This document shows positions 38,121 to 52,891 of a DNA stretch of 64,000 bases, piece by piece. The DNA is taken from positions 29,111,310 to 29,175,309 of the forward strand of contig NC_068352.1 of NCBI RefSeq assembly GCF_014633365.1. The letters are read 5' to 3'. Numbering within the stretch: position 1 is the first letter of the stretch; every line of letters begins with the position of its first letter. This DNA comes from Diospyros lotus (lineage: Eukaryota > Streptophyta > Magnoliopsida > Ericales > Ebenaceae). The notes under the pieces were generated by a model. That model was given only the letters and a program-made list of their open reading frames with translations. It was not told where the DNA came from and made no database searches. The position numbers and the translations under genes are program-made.

Positions 38121-41100
38121 AGATCAGTTTTTTGATTACGGGCTTTTCTTTTTCTTTTTTTATTTTATAATTTGCAATTAGATTTGGCAAAAAAATATTA
38201 TTGATATGTTGGATTTTGTGAAGAATTTTGTATAAGCCATTCAGTTTGTCTATGAGTTTGTCATAAAAAATATTATTTCGAAAAGGAAAATTTTCTTTTT
38301 CTTTTTTTATTTTAGGTATTTGGTGAAAGCCATTCAGTTTGTCTATGAGTTTGTCATAAATTTGTTTTTCGTTTTTGGTTCAATTATGTAAAAAAAAAAT
38401 CAGTTAAGAACCGAATTAACTGAATTTTTAATGCCCTTGCAAAAGTATGCCTATAATTATAATCAAACTACAAATAAGTTCTCCTAATATTATTATAGAG
38501 TAAATTGCAAAAAACATCCTGAGATTTAGTAAAATTGTAAAAAAAAAAGAAAAAATTAATATTAGAAAAATAGTAATAATCATCTCTATTATTAAATAAA
38601 TAGACAAAATAACCAATTTACTTTCCATTCTCCCTCTTCTCTCCTTTAATTGAAAAATAAAAATAACAATAAAAAAATAAAACGATGCCTACATGTGATG
38701 AACTGGATTCATCACTTGGCTTCATTTCATGCAAATTTGGGTTTAAAGAAAAGAAATAACATGAAAAAGAAAAAAAAAATGTCCAATAGAAAGAAAGGGT
38801 AAGTGAAACTCTTGATGACAAATCTGGTTGGCGAAAGGCTTTCACAATCTAAGTTTTGACGAAACCCAAATCCACCCAAAGTAGAAAAGGATAGAAAAAA
38901 GAAAAAGAAAAGACAAATGATCCCTCAAAATCTAGACTTTTTTTATTCCATGAAACCTGAAAGAAAGAGTTAAAAAAGAGAGGGAGAGAGAGAGAGAAAG
39001 GGTTCAACAGAACCCAAATTCATTTACATTTCATTAAATAGAGAGAGAATAATAATAATAACAACAACAATAATAAGAGTTTGATAAAACCCACAATAAA
39101 GAGAGATGAAGAAAAACACTAAAAAAGATTTGTCAAAACCTAGATTTATTTGATTATGTCAAGTTTAGAATAAAAATAGGAAGATAAAATAAGAAGAAAA
39201 AGTAAAAGAAAAAGAAAAAGAAAAAGAAAATGAAAGTTTCGACGAAACCTAGAGATCGAGAAGAATAAGAAGAAAGAAGAAGAAGAAGGGTTTGAATCCA
39301 AATGATTTGAGTTTTATCAAATCCAAAATAAAAAAGGGAGAGAAAGAGAGGCTGGGAAACTTACTTAGAAATGGTGTCAATTGATAATAATAAAAGAAGA
39401 TTAGGGGTGGCTGACTATAAAGGGAAGTCGACAACAAAAGTAGTAGCTATGACAGAGATGAGAAAGAAAAGAAAACGAGCCAGAAAAAAGGGAGAGAGAT
39501 AAAAGAGAAATAAGATTTTATATATAAGGTAATTTGGTCATTTTTATAATATTTATCGAGATTAATTAAAACAAAAGCAAAATTTACAACATAACATTAA
39601 ATATCACAAGTAATTATTGCATTTTTTCAAACATCAAAGATAATGTTTGCAATTATCTCAAATCTCAAGTGTAATTTTTCCATTACTGTATTACTATATT
39701 GTATATTATTTTGGCAATTTGGTAGGTTGTTGAACTATTATTATTATTATGTTACTTTATCTTATTTGTTGGCATCAAGTATGCTTGTATAGTTGGCAAA
39801 TTGTTGGACCATTTTTATTAAGAATTTGGTAGGACAATTTTAAACTTATAGATTTTTTGATAAAAAAATTAATTAATCTGGTAACCATTCGATTAATTCA
39901 AAATAACTAGTTAAACTGAAAATATGCCTATTCAAATCAGTTTCAATTATGTTATTTATCATTTTAATTCTTTTAATTTTGTAGTCAAATTAGTCAATGT
40001 GTCATTAAACAAATTAAATACTCATTCCCTACAATTAAGCGAGTAGCTTAATTATAAGAGGATTAAGAAATATTAATTACATTGCAAGACTAAGGTAATG
40101 AATGAAATTAAGAGGCTAGATATGGATTAGAGAACTAAATACATTTTTAAATTTAAGAAAAATGTTAAATTTTAATTGCATTAAATATTAAATATTAAAA
40201 TTAACTAATAAAATATTAACAAGAATTTAAGAACCCATTAAATTTCTTAAGGTTTTGTCTTTAAAAAAAATTAATTTGTGAATAATACAAAGTATTTGGA
40301 AAAATCTTCTTTCAAGTCATCTAGTATAAATAATATTTTAATATAATATCATGACACATTGCATATTAACTGAATAATTAAATTATTTGTTACATTGTAC
40401 TTTATCTAATTTTTGAACTTATTCAAGTAAGAGGTAAATAATTTTTAATAAAGTTTATAATTTTTTCTGTGAAAAAATAAGGACAAGGTTAACAAAATTT
40501 CTTTGCAAATTTATTCTATTTACATTTTCTTATTTATCAGATAATAATATATAATTTTAATCCTTAAGAAAAAAGTAAAGACCAGTAGGAAGATTAGTTA
40601 AATTTATCTTAATTTAACATTTTCTTTGACAACTTCTTTTATTACCTTGACCACAGGATTTTTGAAAACATGATTATTGAGTTGAGGTTGATTTTCTCTT
40701 AAAAAAAGCTTGTTCGTAAGTGTAATCTATTAAAAAATAATTTTGTTGTTATCCAAATATATAAAAAATTAATTTATAGTTGCAAGAGAGTCTTTTAAAA
40801 CTTTCAAAAAAGACTTGTAAAATGTAAGAGGGTGTGGGGTGTCTTCCACATTAGCCCTCCGATATTTAAGTCAACTCATCAAAAATTAGAAAAGTATGCA
40901 ATATTTGCAATAGAAATATAATTTTTCAGTAGAATTTTTTTTGTACGCGAAACGGAAGGATCACTCGTTATTTATAGAGATGGTAATTGACAGATGACAG
41001 ATTTCTCATTTCTTTTAAGTTTGAAATTGTCATTGTTAGTTCTAATGTATGGGTGACCCCTGACAAGTGCTCGTGTTATACTTTTTTTTTTAAAGTTTTC

Positions 41101-41355
41101 AAAGTATCGGTCAAGTGGTTGGGTCACGATAAGTTGAGATTCGTATCAATAAATCATAGATTTGATTCCTTATCTTATATAGTGAGGCAAACTCTACACT
41201 TATGATTTATCTTCTATACAAAAATAGGGCACGAGAAATGAGAGACAGTGCAATGACAATAATCCTAAGATTAGTTAAGGTGACATGGTCGAGATTTTAT
41301 TAAGAGAGTCATAAGAGACAAACCAATCTTAGAAAGTCCACCCTTAAATTAGAAA
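38121..41355. other. unit 3 spacer, proximal part
   Basis: RING 3' flank, then AT-rich spacer with a short local duplication of a TTTTCTTTTTCTTTTTTTATTTT-type block near 38140-38350, then the purine-rich degenerate repeat tract (about 38770-39520), then AT-rich sequence colinear with unit 2. The chromovirus empty site is at 40015-40019. A SINE-like box A/box B pair lies near 41106-41175. No gene is seen. Confidence 0.6.
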
Positions 41356-41532
41356 GAATCATGCTAGATGTACCTCATTTTTGTACATCTTGGACTACAC
41401 AAGGGGGTATTATGACCAAAATATCCTGCACTTCTCCATGCGCCTCTATGCGTCTCATGAGGAATATTTTTGTCATTAATACACTTTTGTGTAGCCCTAA
41501 GTGTACACAAAGGTGTACCAATAGCATTATTC
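41356..41532. mobile_element. Mutator-type MITE, 177 bp
   Basis: Terminal inverted repeats are GAATCATGCTA (left) and TAGCATTATTC (right), with similarity continuing inward to GTACC/GGTAC. A 9-bp duplication, aattagaaa/aattggaaa, flanks it (41347-41355 and 41533-41541, one mismatch). A 9-bp duplication points to the Mutator superfamily. Unit 2 has the empty site near 28493-28502, so insertion came after the unit 2/3 split. Confidence 0.75.
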
Positions 41533-41541
41533 AATTGGAAA

Positions 41542-43494
41542 GGGTCTGTCTGACCTTTATAACTTTTCCTTTTATTTTTCAGGCTTCTCTATTTTATTTT
41601 TCTTTAAATTTTTGATTTCTTGGGTGTAAGGTAAAATCCCTCACCTTAGGGGTTAAATTTTCTTATTTCTTAGATAGTATTATGGAAGTGTACCATGAAC
41701 TACAATATATCAAATTATTTTTTGTTTAAAAGTATATATTCTTAAAATTATAATTAATTATTTTTCTTCATATTTTGTGAATTTTCTATTACTTTTCTTT
41801 AATTGATGTCTCTCTCTCTCCCCCTCTCTCTTGTATTTTTCATTCTTTAGTTAATTCAAAGTCTTGGAGACGTACAAACCAAACATATACTCTATCAAAA
41901 ATAAAACATTATTATTAATAGTCTTTCTTAAAGTTATTTTTTATATTAATAAAAATCATTTTAGTTTATATCATTATTTTTCTTTTAGTGGTTGTAACTT
42001 TTCATTTTTATTTACTATAAACTCGTTCATACGTTCTATATTTAAGAAAAAAATAATTTTGAAAAAGTTTTTTAAATATTAGAGTTTACGTGTAATGTTT
42101 GCAAATTTGGAGGGAACAATAATCTTCCAATTAATGCGTGAAATCACTAATAATAAAAAAAATAAAAATTGCAAAAACTAACCATATTTCAAAAAAAAAA
42201 AAATTATTTTTCAGTTACTCAAACAAATTAATTGCATTTTATAATCATTTTATTATTTTTGACTCTATCAACTAATTTTGCAAGTCTGCCATTTTATTTA
42301 AGTTTTAAGTTAGCCAATTTTGACTTTGTCACACTTTCAGTTTAAATACATTTCTTAAAAAAAAAATGATTATAGAGTATAATTAGTTTGTTTGAGTAGA
42401 TAGACTGTAATTAGTTTGTTTTAGTCAAAAATATTTTTTTTTCAAAAAAATGGTTAAAAACGATTGTGTGCATTTGTTTTGGGTTAATTATCAAAATCCG
42501 ACTTTGTGTGCATAATAAAATCCGATGTGGTTAGTGGTTAGAGGTTTGAGAATTGTTCTTAGTTGGTTGTTAACCCACAATAATAAAAAAAAAAATTCAT
42601 AAAAGTAACACTTATATATAAGAAAATAAATAAATTAATCTTATTTCAAAACTCTTAATTGTTGTTTTTATAAATTAATAATGTTTTAAAGTTTGTTTTT
42701 AAAACTATTATACGAGTCTGAATCACGTGATATTTTGAATAAGATCTTCTATATTGAAAAAGTTAGGGCATTATCATGTCTTTTTTATTCATGTGTTTAT
42801 GGTACATAAATTTGATCTGCCCTGCCATTCATAAAAACGTGTAATTTTATGATTATATATTACTCAAAAATAAAACTAGGATTAGACAATTTTTAACACA
42901 TGACTTGTGGAGGTCAATTGTGACGCTATGCTTCAAGGTCTATTTAAGTTGTCAATTGTGACCGTTGTTGCCTACAACTTTATTCCTACATCAAGTGACA
43001 ATTATAAAATGGAATCACGAAGAAACAAACTTACAAACATATGTGCAGACATTAGAGAGAGAGAATAAAACTAAGACATAATCTTTTGATTTAACAAAAA
43101 CATTATTATCATTATTATTATTTTTTTTATCATTATTATAATTATTAGTATTTGGTGCACGTGTTCAACTTTCTCGTCTTTTTCAAATTTCCACGACGTA
43201 TGCTAAAGGGTTGAAAATTTGATTTTCTACAGCAAATATTCCAATAATATTATGTTGAAGTTATCTGCAAGAAAAACGAGGGTCCGTTTAATGGGGATTT
43301 TTTAGTTTTTTATTTTTTGTTCCTTTAATTAATTATAATAACATTGTTGTTGACAAGATATAATAATAAATTTCTTTATGTGAGAATATGTCTTGAAAAG
43401 TTTTACAAGTGATTAATCTGTGAGTGACTTGTAAGAAAAATAACCAATTAATGGTACAAGTGAAACCCTATGATATTTAAGTTAATCTCTTGTT
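41542..43494. other. unit 3 spacer, middle part
   Basis: AT-rich DNA colinear with 28500-30460 and without a gene. Relative to unit 2 there is a short addition near 41620-41660 and losses near 42200 and 42896; the latter removes the ACACGTGAC G-box. The other G-box core persists as TCACGTGA near 42723. Confidence 0.55.
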
Positions 43495-43499
43495 AAAAT

Positions 43500-44165
43500 A
43501 AGCTTGCAATCAAGCTAAGTCGAGCTTTGTAAAGCTCGACAAACCTAAGCTTAGGGTTGAGCTCAGTTAATATGAACCGAGCTTGAGGTCAGCTCATCAA
43601 TTTGGTTGAAAAGTTGAGCTCGACTCACAACTAATAAAAGAGGAGACTATACAGAGGCGATAACAGAGGGTTGAGTGTGTAGCAACAATGAAAGGTGAGG
43701 TAAAAGGCAAGGTGGTGGCAAGCGAAATGTAGTGAATGGAAGTTGAACAAGCAAATGTAGATTGTTGGAGAAGAAGATGAGCATGCAACGAAGGGAAGGG
43801 GAGAGAGAGGAATAGGCAAAAGTAAGTTTCTTGACCTTGCTAAATCTAATAAATGATATAATGATGATATGTATGTACATGTCCATATGTTAAATAATAT
43901 ATTTATAAATTTATGAATAAATTTGTTAATGTATTTATAGATGAGACTGTTTTCACGAGCTAATAGCGAACTTTTAATTGGGCATGCTCACGAGTTTCTA
44001 ATCGAATCAGCTCGCAAGCTAACAAACCAAACTTTACAAATCGAGTTCCAAAGTTAGACTCAAGTTCAACTCGTTTATCTTGACAAATGAACTCTAACGA
44101 ATTTTTATTGAATTGAGCATTGAGTCGTGCTCACAAACGACTCATCTCATTTACAATCCTATGCC
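43500..44165. repeat. GAGCTCGA-rich foldback-like element, unit 3 copy
   Basis: Counterpart of 30465-31130, differing by scattered substitutions. The solo LTR follows it, as in unit 2. Confidence 0.35.
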
Positions 44166-44190
44166 ACAAGTATAGAAAGCAAAGTTATCT

Positions 44191-47064
44191 TGTAATACCC
44201 CAAATCTTCATAAAATTGCTATGTAATTTAGATGAGTTTAAAATACCGAAAAACGACTTGATGGTAAAAATAAATCGCCGAATCAATAGCAGGGAATGTC
44301 CCGAGGCTGAGATTTCAAAGGAAAATAATATGTCATTGTTAAGCCTCTCGAGATAGGATTTTTAGTATCAAAAGAAATCGGATCGAAGTTAATTTTCGAT
44401 ACAGCTTCAATTCGGGCTAAAAATTGAATTGTCGATAGAGAATGCTTCGGAATTTAGATGTTAAAAAAAAGAGAGGATATATTAGATTATAGTTGTTTTA
44501 ATAAAATATATTATGGTGTATCATGTTAAAAAAAAAAAAAACCCAAAATTTACAGCGTGAGGCATGGCCGTCACACTTGCCGCCGTTGCTGTCAAATCAG
44601 CAACCAGGGCATGGCCGAGCCTGGCATGGACGTGGGGGTGGTCTCTAGCTCATGTTACCCCTTGTGATTGGTTGAGAGAGACTTGAATTTAGTTATAAAT
44701 AGCCGAGTTTTGGTTAAGGATTTCCATCAAAGTTCATAGGCTTAGATTGAGAGTTTGAGAATGAATTGGAGCGTTTTGATAAGGGGTTTTTGTTCCCTAG
44801 ATTGTGAGAAGCAATTTTGGTGATTTTGAGAGTTTTTGGAAATAACGGGTGTTTTCACATTTAGCCGCATATATATATATATAAATATCGAGTGAAGGTT
44901 GAAATTGGCTTGTAGAGTGAACGATCGAAGGATCTAATAAGGGCTTTTGGTCGCGAGGCTATGGGCAGCTAATCTGAAAAGTTTCGTGTCAATCGAAGTT
45001 CGAATTAGAGGTCAATTTGGTTTGCCGAAGTTCGGCGGCGGCGACTTGGGCGGCTTGTTTTCGGCCAAATTAGAAGGCTTTTGGTGGTTTTTTCTGACCA
45101 AGAAGGGTACCATTGGGATCGAATAAGGGAGAGGAGTAGCGTGGTGTCATCATTTCGATTTTCCAGTGTGCCGGCGCCGGAGAAGATGACCAGAGATAAT
45201 TTTTGTATTTTTTAAATATTGAAAATATAAGAAATTCGAGAAAAATAGAATTAAAGGAAATAAAATTCTGGAAAAATATTCAAAAACTCGAGTAAAAGGA
45301 ATAGTTTATTTTGATGAATTTTTATCTTGAAAATTTCTTGAGGAGATAATTATTTTGGATCTTTGAAAGGAAACATAAATAGAAAATAAATATGAGGGAT
45401 TTTTAGAAAATTCTGAGAAAATTCCAGAAGGATAAGGAATTTATTTTATGAGTTTTAGTGATTTTTTATGGAGGAGATTTGAGGTAAGTTAAGGAGAAAT
45501 AAGTTTTCTCAAGGAAAAGTAATTATGGAAATTTGAGAAAATAGGAGAAAAATATGAAAAATTTCCAGAAATTTCCAGAGGCTTATAAATATTGTTTTAT
45601 GAATTTTTGTGGAGAAAAATTTGGAAAAATTCTTGAAGAGGTATTTACTTGAAATTATCAAGAGAAAAATAGGAAGAAATTAGAGAAAAATTATGAAAAA
45701 ATTTGAAAAATAGATATTGATTTTCCTTTGAATGAATATGATGTCTAGGGTATAGTTGAGGCTCGAGGTTGAGCTATAGTACGATTCACATGAGAATCGA
45801 GGCAGCGCACGAGGATCGAGGCAATCCGAATATGTTCAGGGTGAGTGGTTCTACTGAAAAAATTTGTTTGTGGCATGTGAATGGTTTCCTGTGAGTTGTT
45901 CAATCCAATTCTTGTGCATATTCTTGTTACTTTTGATCACTTTTGATTTATCGTGAGTGGTTGGTTTCGTGCGATTGTTCATCCAAACGATTATTTACAC
46001 ATGCATTGAATTTCATATGATAAATTGCATACATTGAAATGTTGATTTTATGTTATGCATGTTATGGTTTTCGGCATTAGCATGTTATGTGTTGTCCATG
46101 TAGGACGTGGGTTGTTAACTTGTGACGTGGCCCTTGAGTGACAACATTTTGGATGCGTGCCAAGGATTAATGCTATGTGGCCCACTTGGGACGGGGTTGA
46201 AACGGACTTCACCCTATGGTATTCAAGTGGCGGGGCTGAGAGTGGACACCACCCCAGGTTCCTTTGAGCAATAGCATTAATATTGATGTGTCATTGATTC
46301 CGGGGATAGTGCTGATGTGATACTCTTGGGGTTAGGGTTGCGTTAGGTTTTGGAACGCTTTTAAGTAGGAGCGTAATGCCTAACAATGATAATGGGGTGA
46401 TTCTCGGGTTCATATGTCGAGATTGTCTCTCTTAAACAGGATTATGTTTGCTAATGGGTTGATGTGGTCGTGTCGCCTTTAGAGAGATTGGATTTTCCTC
46501 GAATAGGGTTAAGTGCTATGTGGGATTCTCTTAGGCTGGGACATGTCAGGATTTGTCGATTTTATACATGATTTTGCATATATTTATGAAAATGTTTTGA
46601 ACTCTCACTTAAATGATTCATCATTTAATTTGAACTATGTTCCTGAAATATTCAAACGTTTCAGGTGAAAGCAGTGGCGCCAAGGGAAAGGATGTCGTCA
46701 ATATGTAGCTGTTATGTTTAGTTTTTGTAGATTTTTGTCTATGATTACGATGTTCAGAGGTTATGTAATATTTTGATATTTTCATGTAAAACATTAATTT
46801 GGTTATTTAACTGTAAAAATTTTTTATCGGTTATATATTATTGAGGTTTCGATCCTTACTTCTGCTGATGTAATTGTTAATACCTGTCTTAGTCTGTTAA
46901 TTTTTAAATTTTGATATGTTGAGAAGGTATAATCGGGATTGTTGGGAAATGATTATGATGAGGGTATGTATATCGAGGAACTTATGTTGTGTGTATGATG
47001 TTGAAAAAAAAAATATTCTAAAAATCTCGAGGTAATGCGCGTTCTGGGAAAACAGGACGTTACA
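44191..47064 (+). mobile_element. solo LTR, unit 3 copy
   Basis: 2874 bp from TGTAATACCCC to GACGTTACA, the same insertion as in unit 2. The right flank keeps tatat (47065-47069) and the left has mutated to tatct (44186-44190). It is shorter because the 43-bp minisatellite has one copy and the (TA)n run is shorter. The LTR ends about 1.7 kb before ACO3 and has the same orientation. Confidence 0.87.
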
Positions 47065-47069
47065 TATAT

Positions 47070-48636
47070 CCTGAGCAGAGTAATGAGTATACCCTTTGCT
47101 AGAAGAATCGTTTCTTATTTATAAAGGGAAGAAGACAGACAAATGGAGTAAAACCACAATCTTTGATGGATATTTCAGGCTCTCTTTTGGATTTATAAGC
47201 GAACACTTTGGGGGTAGAATTGAATTGCAAGAGCTTTCCAAATAGTTGTTACTAAGTGACTCAAGAATTCTCGGGAGGGTCTCTCAAAGGTATTAAGAGA
47301 GACTTCCAAGTGAGGTCGCTCGATCTCGACTTCAGCCACTCGTGCTGATGTCATTTAGTCTTTTGCAAGTCTCTCACCAGTTTCTTGTAAGTCTCTCACC
47401 AGCAAGTCTTACACGAGTCTAAGGAAATGAAAATGACATGATAGTAACATTTTAATGTCTAATCAAATGAAAGAAAGGATGATCAAATTTATTAAGTGTT
47501 TTGGGGGTATGGCATTGGGCTTTGAGAAGATTCAGCCGACATTATCGACACCAAACAAGAACATAAATATTTGATTTGGGCATTGAAAACCTTGAATCGT
47601 CAAGAACATATAACTCTTCAAATGCACTTATCCGAATTGTTAAGCAGAAGGAGATATAAAATACTGGAAATCGCGATTTTCATATGTTAAATTATTTACT
47701 ACTCAAACCTTCAATTGGAAATTTAATTCTATCTGTGCTAAACATCAACAAAGTTAGAGGCTGCCACGACTCTTATAAATTAGCCAATACATGCTTATCA
47801 GATGAGGGAAAAATCAATAATCACGAGCTTAATGTTTGATTGTTTAAACAGTATCAAAGATGAATGTTTTTCTTAGTTGGGTCTAAAATGTGTTTTAAGA
47901 GCACATTTGACAAAAAATGTTATTTCAACATTCACATTTTTATTTAACTAAAAAAATTATCATTAATATAAGAGACTTTTTATTTTATAAGAAAAAAAGT
48001 AATAACTGGAAACTATTTAACTTTTTTATCACAATGGAAAAAGTTTACCATTACTATCAAGGGCAATCCACTAGTTTAGTACTTTCAAGCAACTTAAACT
48101 TTCTACAAATTATGTTTGTACTCATGGCTACTACAAAGTGAAATGTTTATACCCACATGGGTAAAAGCAATGAGCCTGCCAATCAGTCAAAGTCTCTCCG
48201 AGAAACTTCAAAGATCATATGTAACTTAAATTTGCATGCCTAATTGGGAAGAAGAGAAACAGCAATGGAATTTCCCATGGGTACATCCCTCTCAAAGCAA
48301 TAATTAAGATGGCAGATGAATGGATATTAGTAAGCAGCCAATCAAGTCAAGGTCAAGAAGGCAAAAATAAGGTCCAATTGGTTCCACCATATTGTAGGAG
48401 AGATGGTCTAACAAGGCACAATGAGTCTTTGGCCGTGGGGTTGGACCAAACGTCCACTCCGTGGGTCCTCATATATAAAACCGCACTTGTCCTATTCAAA
48501 TTAGGAAAACGGTATTTTCGCCGAATTTACGTGCAATGATGTTTTCTGTACAATTTCGCTTCAAGCACTATTTTCTTCCCAACCTGGCACAGTACCATTA
48601 TTTCTTCACCCCTCATGTTACTATTCAGGCCACTTC
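47070..48636 (+). promoter_or_regulatory. ACO3 upstream region, with deletions
   Basis: The distal part (to about 47880) is close to unit 2. The proximal part diverges strongly from both other copies: about 95 bp between TATCAAG and CCACTAG has gone, removing the ACCAATCGATT motif, and a further gap near 48535 removes CAGATCATATCACCAGA. Differences in promoter content could give ACO3 a distinct expression pattern. Confidence 0.5.
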
Positions 48637-48643
48637 TATAAAT
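48637..48643 (+). promoter_or_regulatory. TATA box of ACO3
   Basis: TATAAAT is 117 bp before the start codon. The core promoter is preserved although the region upstream is rearranged. Confidence 0.75.
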
Positions 48644-48732
48644 AGCACACCCAATATCTCCATATTTCACATACCAATAGCAAACTATAACTTAGCAAAG
48701 AATCATATCATATACTGAGTGCTTGTGTCTGA

Positions 48733-50244
<1,512 letters not shown>

Positions 50245-50537
50245 AAGAGTCAATGCATATAAAAGAAAGGGATGTTTGTTTGAGTTGGAAAGGGTGGATG
50301 GGGTTTGAGGGTGGGTCATGCAATTTGGCATCATATGGATAATTTGTAGTGTGTGACACATTTTATTTGTAATGATTCATTAAAGTTATCTATTATATTA
50401 AAAGTTGATTATAAACATAATTCAGTTCACTATTCATTCCCTTGAGTCTTTGCTTATCCTTTTAACAAAGTTGCAGTGAATAAAGGAAGAACAATCATCT
50501 CATTTTCCCTATAAGTTAACAGAGAAAATAATCTTAA
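50245..50537 (+). other. ACO3 3' flank up to the unit junction
   Basis: Nearly identical to the ACO1 flank (15403-15695), including AATGCATATAAAAG and TGTGTGACACATTTT, and unlike ACO2. Together with the promoter pattern this shows mosaic ancestry. Confidence 0.6.
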
Positions 50538-50851
50538 ACCGGCAGTAGTCTCCGAGGTTTCTAGAAAAGCCTCTGGCAGGTCTGATTCCGGCGCCGGAGA
50601 TAGAATCAGATGGGCCTCCTGTGGGGAGAGCCTCTTCCGGGATGAACCTCGCCACGGAGGCGGCGGGTCTGTTGCTGCTGGGGGGGGGGGGGGGCAGTAG
50701 ATGCGGTGTGCTGCGTGTGCATGGAGAGGAATAAAGGTGCAGCTTTTATCCTCTGCGGGCATACCTATTGCAAGGGTGTTCTCGGGAGTTGTGGTTGAAT
50801 CGCGGGTCTTGTCCATTTTATGCAATCTCCCAAATCCTTGATATCTTTTAG
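50538..50851 (+). pseudogene. 5'-truncated RING gene copy, psi-RING 3
   Basis: Same join as the other two. An internal deletion of about 100 bases removes most of the helical region, and a run of 15 G (50680-50694) sits beside it. The first RING half is closer to the intact parent than in the other copies (CCVC, CGHTY retained), but small deletions near 50771 and 50817 destroy the remaining ligands and frame. It therefore descends from a copy that had not yet suffered the C-to-R and H-to-D changes. Confidence 0.85.
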
Positions 50852-51640
50852 AGATCAGTTTTTTGATTACGGGCTTTTCTTTTTCTTTTTATTTTTTATT
50901 TTATAATTTGCAATTAGATTTGGCCAAAAAATATTATTGATATGTGGATTTTGTGAAGAATTTTGTATAATTTTGGTATGAATTGGGCCTGGCCCATGAA
51001 TATCTCATAATTGGGTTACGTTGGGTGGGCTGGGCCCAAAGAGTTCTAGTCATAAGAGGTGGTGGATTTGGCACCCATATTATCTAGCTGAATGTTTGAA
51101 CCGAATGGACCTTGTCTGTCCGGCTTTCAGTTTTTAGGTATTTGGTGAAAGCCATTCCGTTCGTTTATGAGTTTGTCATAAATTTGTCTTTCGTTTTCGG
51201 TTCAATTATGTAAATAAATAAAAAAAAATCAGTTAAGAACCGAATTAACTGAATTTTTAATGCCTTTGCAAAAGTATGCCTATAATTATAATCAAACTAC
51301 AAATAAGTTCTCCTAATATTACTATAGAGTAAATTGCAAAAAACACCCTAAGATTTAGTAAAATTGTAAAAAAAAAAATTAATATTAGAGAAATAATAAC
51401 AACAACAATAATAAGAGAGAATAATAATAATAACAACAACAACAACAATAATAAGGGTTTGATAGAACCCAAAATAAAGATAGAAAGAAAAAGAAGAAAA
51501 AAGGCTGGTCAAAACCTAGATTTATTTGATTTTGTCAAACCTAGAACAAAAATAGGAAGATAAAATAAGAAGAAAAAGAAAATGAAAGTCTCGATGAAAT
51601 CTAAAAAGAGAGAGGAGAAGAAGAAGAAGAAGAAGAAGAA

Positions 51641-51676
<36 letters not shown>

Positions 51677-51999
51677 GAGATTTGAACCCAAATGATTTGA
51701 GTTTTGTAAAACCCAAATTAGGAGGAGGGCCGACTATGAAGGGAGGTCAACAATGAAGCTAGTAGGCTAGTAGCTATGACAAAGATGAGAAAAAAAAGAA
51801 AATGAGGGAGAAAAGATGAGAGAGATGAAAGAGAAATAGAGTTTTATATATAAGGTAATTTGATTATTTTTATAATGTCTATTGAGATTAATTAAAATAA
51901 AAAGAAAACTTACAAAATAACATTAATTCTCACAAGTAATTATTTCATTTTTTTAAACATAAAAAATAATGTTTACAATTATCTCAAATATCAAGTGTA
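50852..51999. other. unit 4 spacer, proximal part
   Basis: RING 3' flank, AT-rich spacer and a shortened purine-rich tract. About 480 bp present in units 2 and 3 (equivalent to roughly 16640-17125) is missing between AATATTAGAGAAATA and the ATAATAACAAC run at 51390-51450. A long GAA/GAAA microsatellite lies at 51617-51676. No gene is seen. Confidence 0.6.
51617..51676 (+). repeat. (GAA)n(GAAA)n microsatellite
   Basis: About 9 GAA repeats merge into about 8 GAAA repeats. Units 2 and 3 have only short GAA runs at the matching place, so this is a unit-specific expansion. Confidence 0.85.
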
Positions 52000-52891
52000 A
52001 TTTAATTATTCAAAAAATTAAATGAATTTTAATTTAGAATTTTATTTAGAATTTTAAAAATAAATTTTTAATGACATTTCATTAAATGAATTTAATTATT
52101 CAAAAAATTAAAACTATTTAATTTTAAATAAATAAATAAATTGATTTGGAAAAAAATAAGAAGTATGAAAATAAAAATTAAAAACGTGAACTAATATTAC
52201 ATAATGTCATTATAAATGATAAGATTGCATCAAACAATTTAATAGCAAGTGAGATCCAATTACAAGTTTTAATACAAATACTAAAAATAAACATAATTCA
52301 AAAGTTAAAATAATAAAATAGAATTACAAACTCATATATGAGTCATTTGATACTCATTCTACATTTGTGTAATAATTTGGTTCCTGACCCACCAATACCC
52401 AAAAATATTAGTGTGACTTGGGAGCTGTTTGGATGCACAAAAAATCCCAGATCTCATTGTCTTTTACTTTCACCATCCACTCCTTAGAACAACAGAAGTT
52501 ACAAACAATTTTTCACCATCCAGTAGAGAGAATTGCCACAGCACGAGAAAAAAGAACAAAACAAAAGCACATGGCGCCATCCCTCACCCTCAAAGCCCGT
52601 AATCCATCGAAAAGACCACAAAGGAGGCCCAAACCAATTATAATTCTATGCCTATTCCAACCTAGAAAGAGGTTCAAACCACAAGGGTCTATTTGATTGG
52701 TTTTTTTTTTTTTTTATGAAAAATAATTATTTTTTACCAAAATTTTAGTTTTTGAGGTGTTTGATTGACTAAATTTTTTATAAAAAATATTTTCTAAATC
52801 ACTTAATGCTTAATTCTCACTCTTGCTGGAATTAATTTTATCAATGAATGAGTGATTAGAATTATTTTTCCATGAAAATGAAAAAATTCGT
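52000..52891. other. unit 4 insertion block, left part
   Basis: Sequence absent from the other units. It is AT-rich with no convincing gene; a 92-residue frame at 52418-52696 has no recognisable domain. From about 52684 the text GGGTCTATTTGATTGG begins what may be the left arm of a foldback element whose right arm (GCAATCAAACGCACC) ends near 54003, with the Cassandra element nested in it. Confidence 0.4.
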
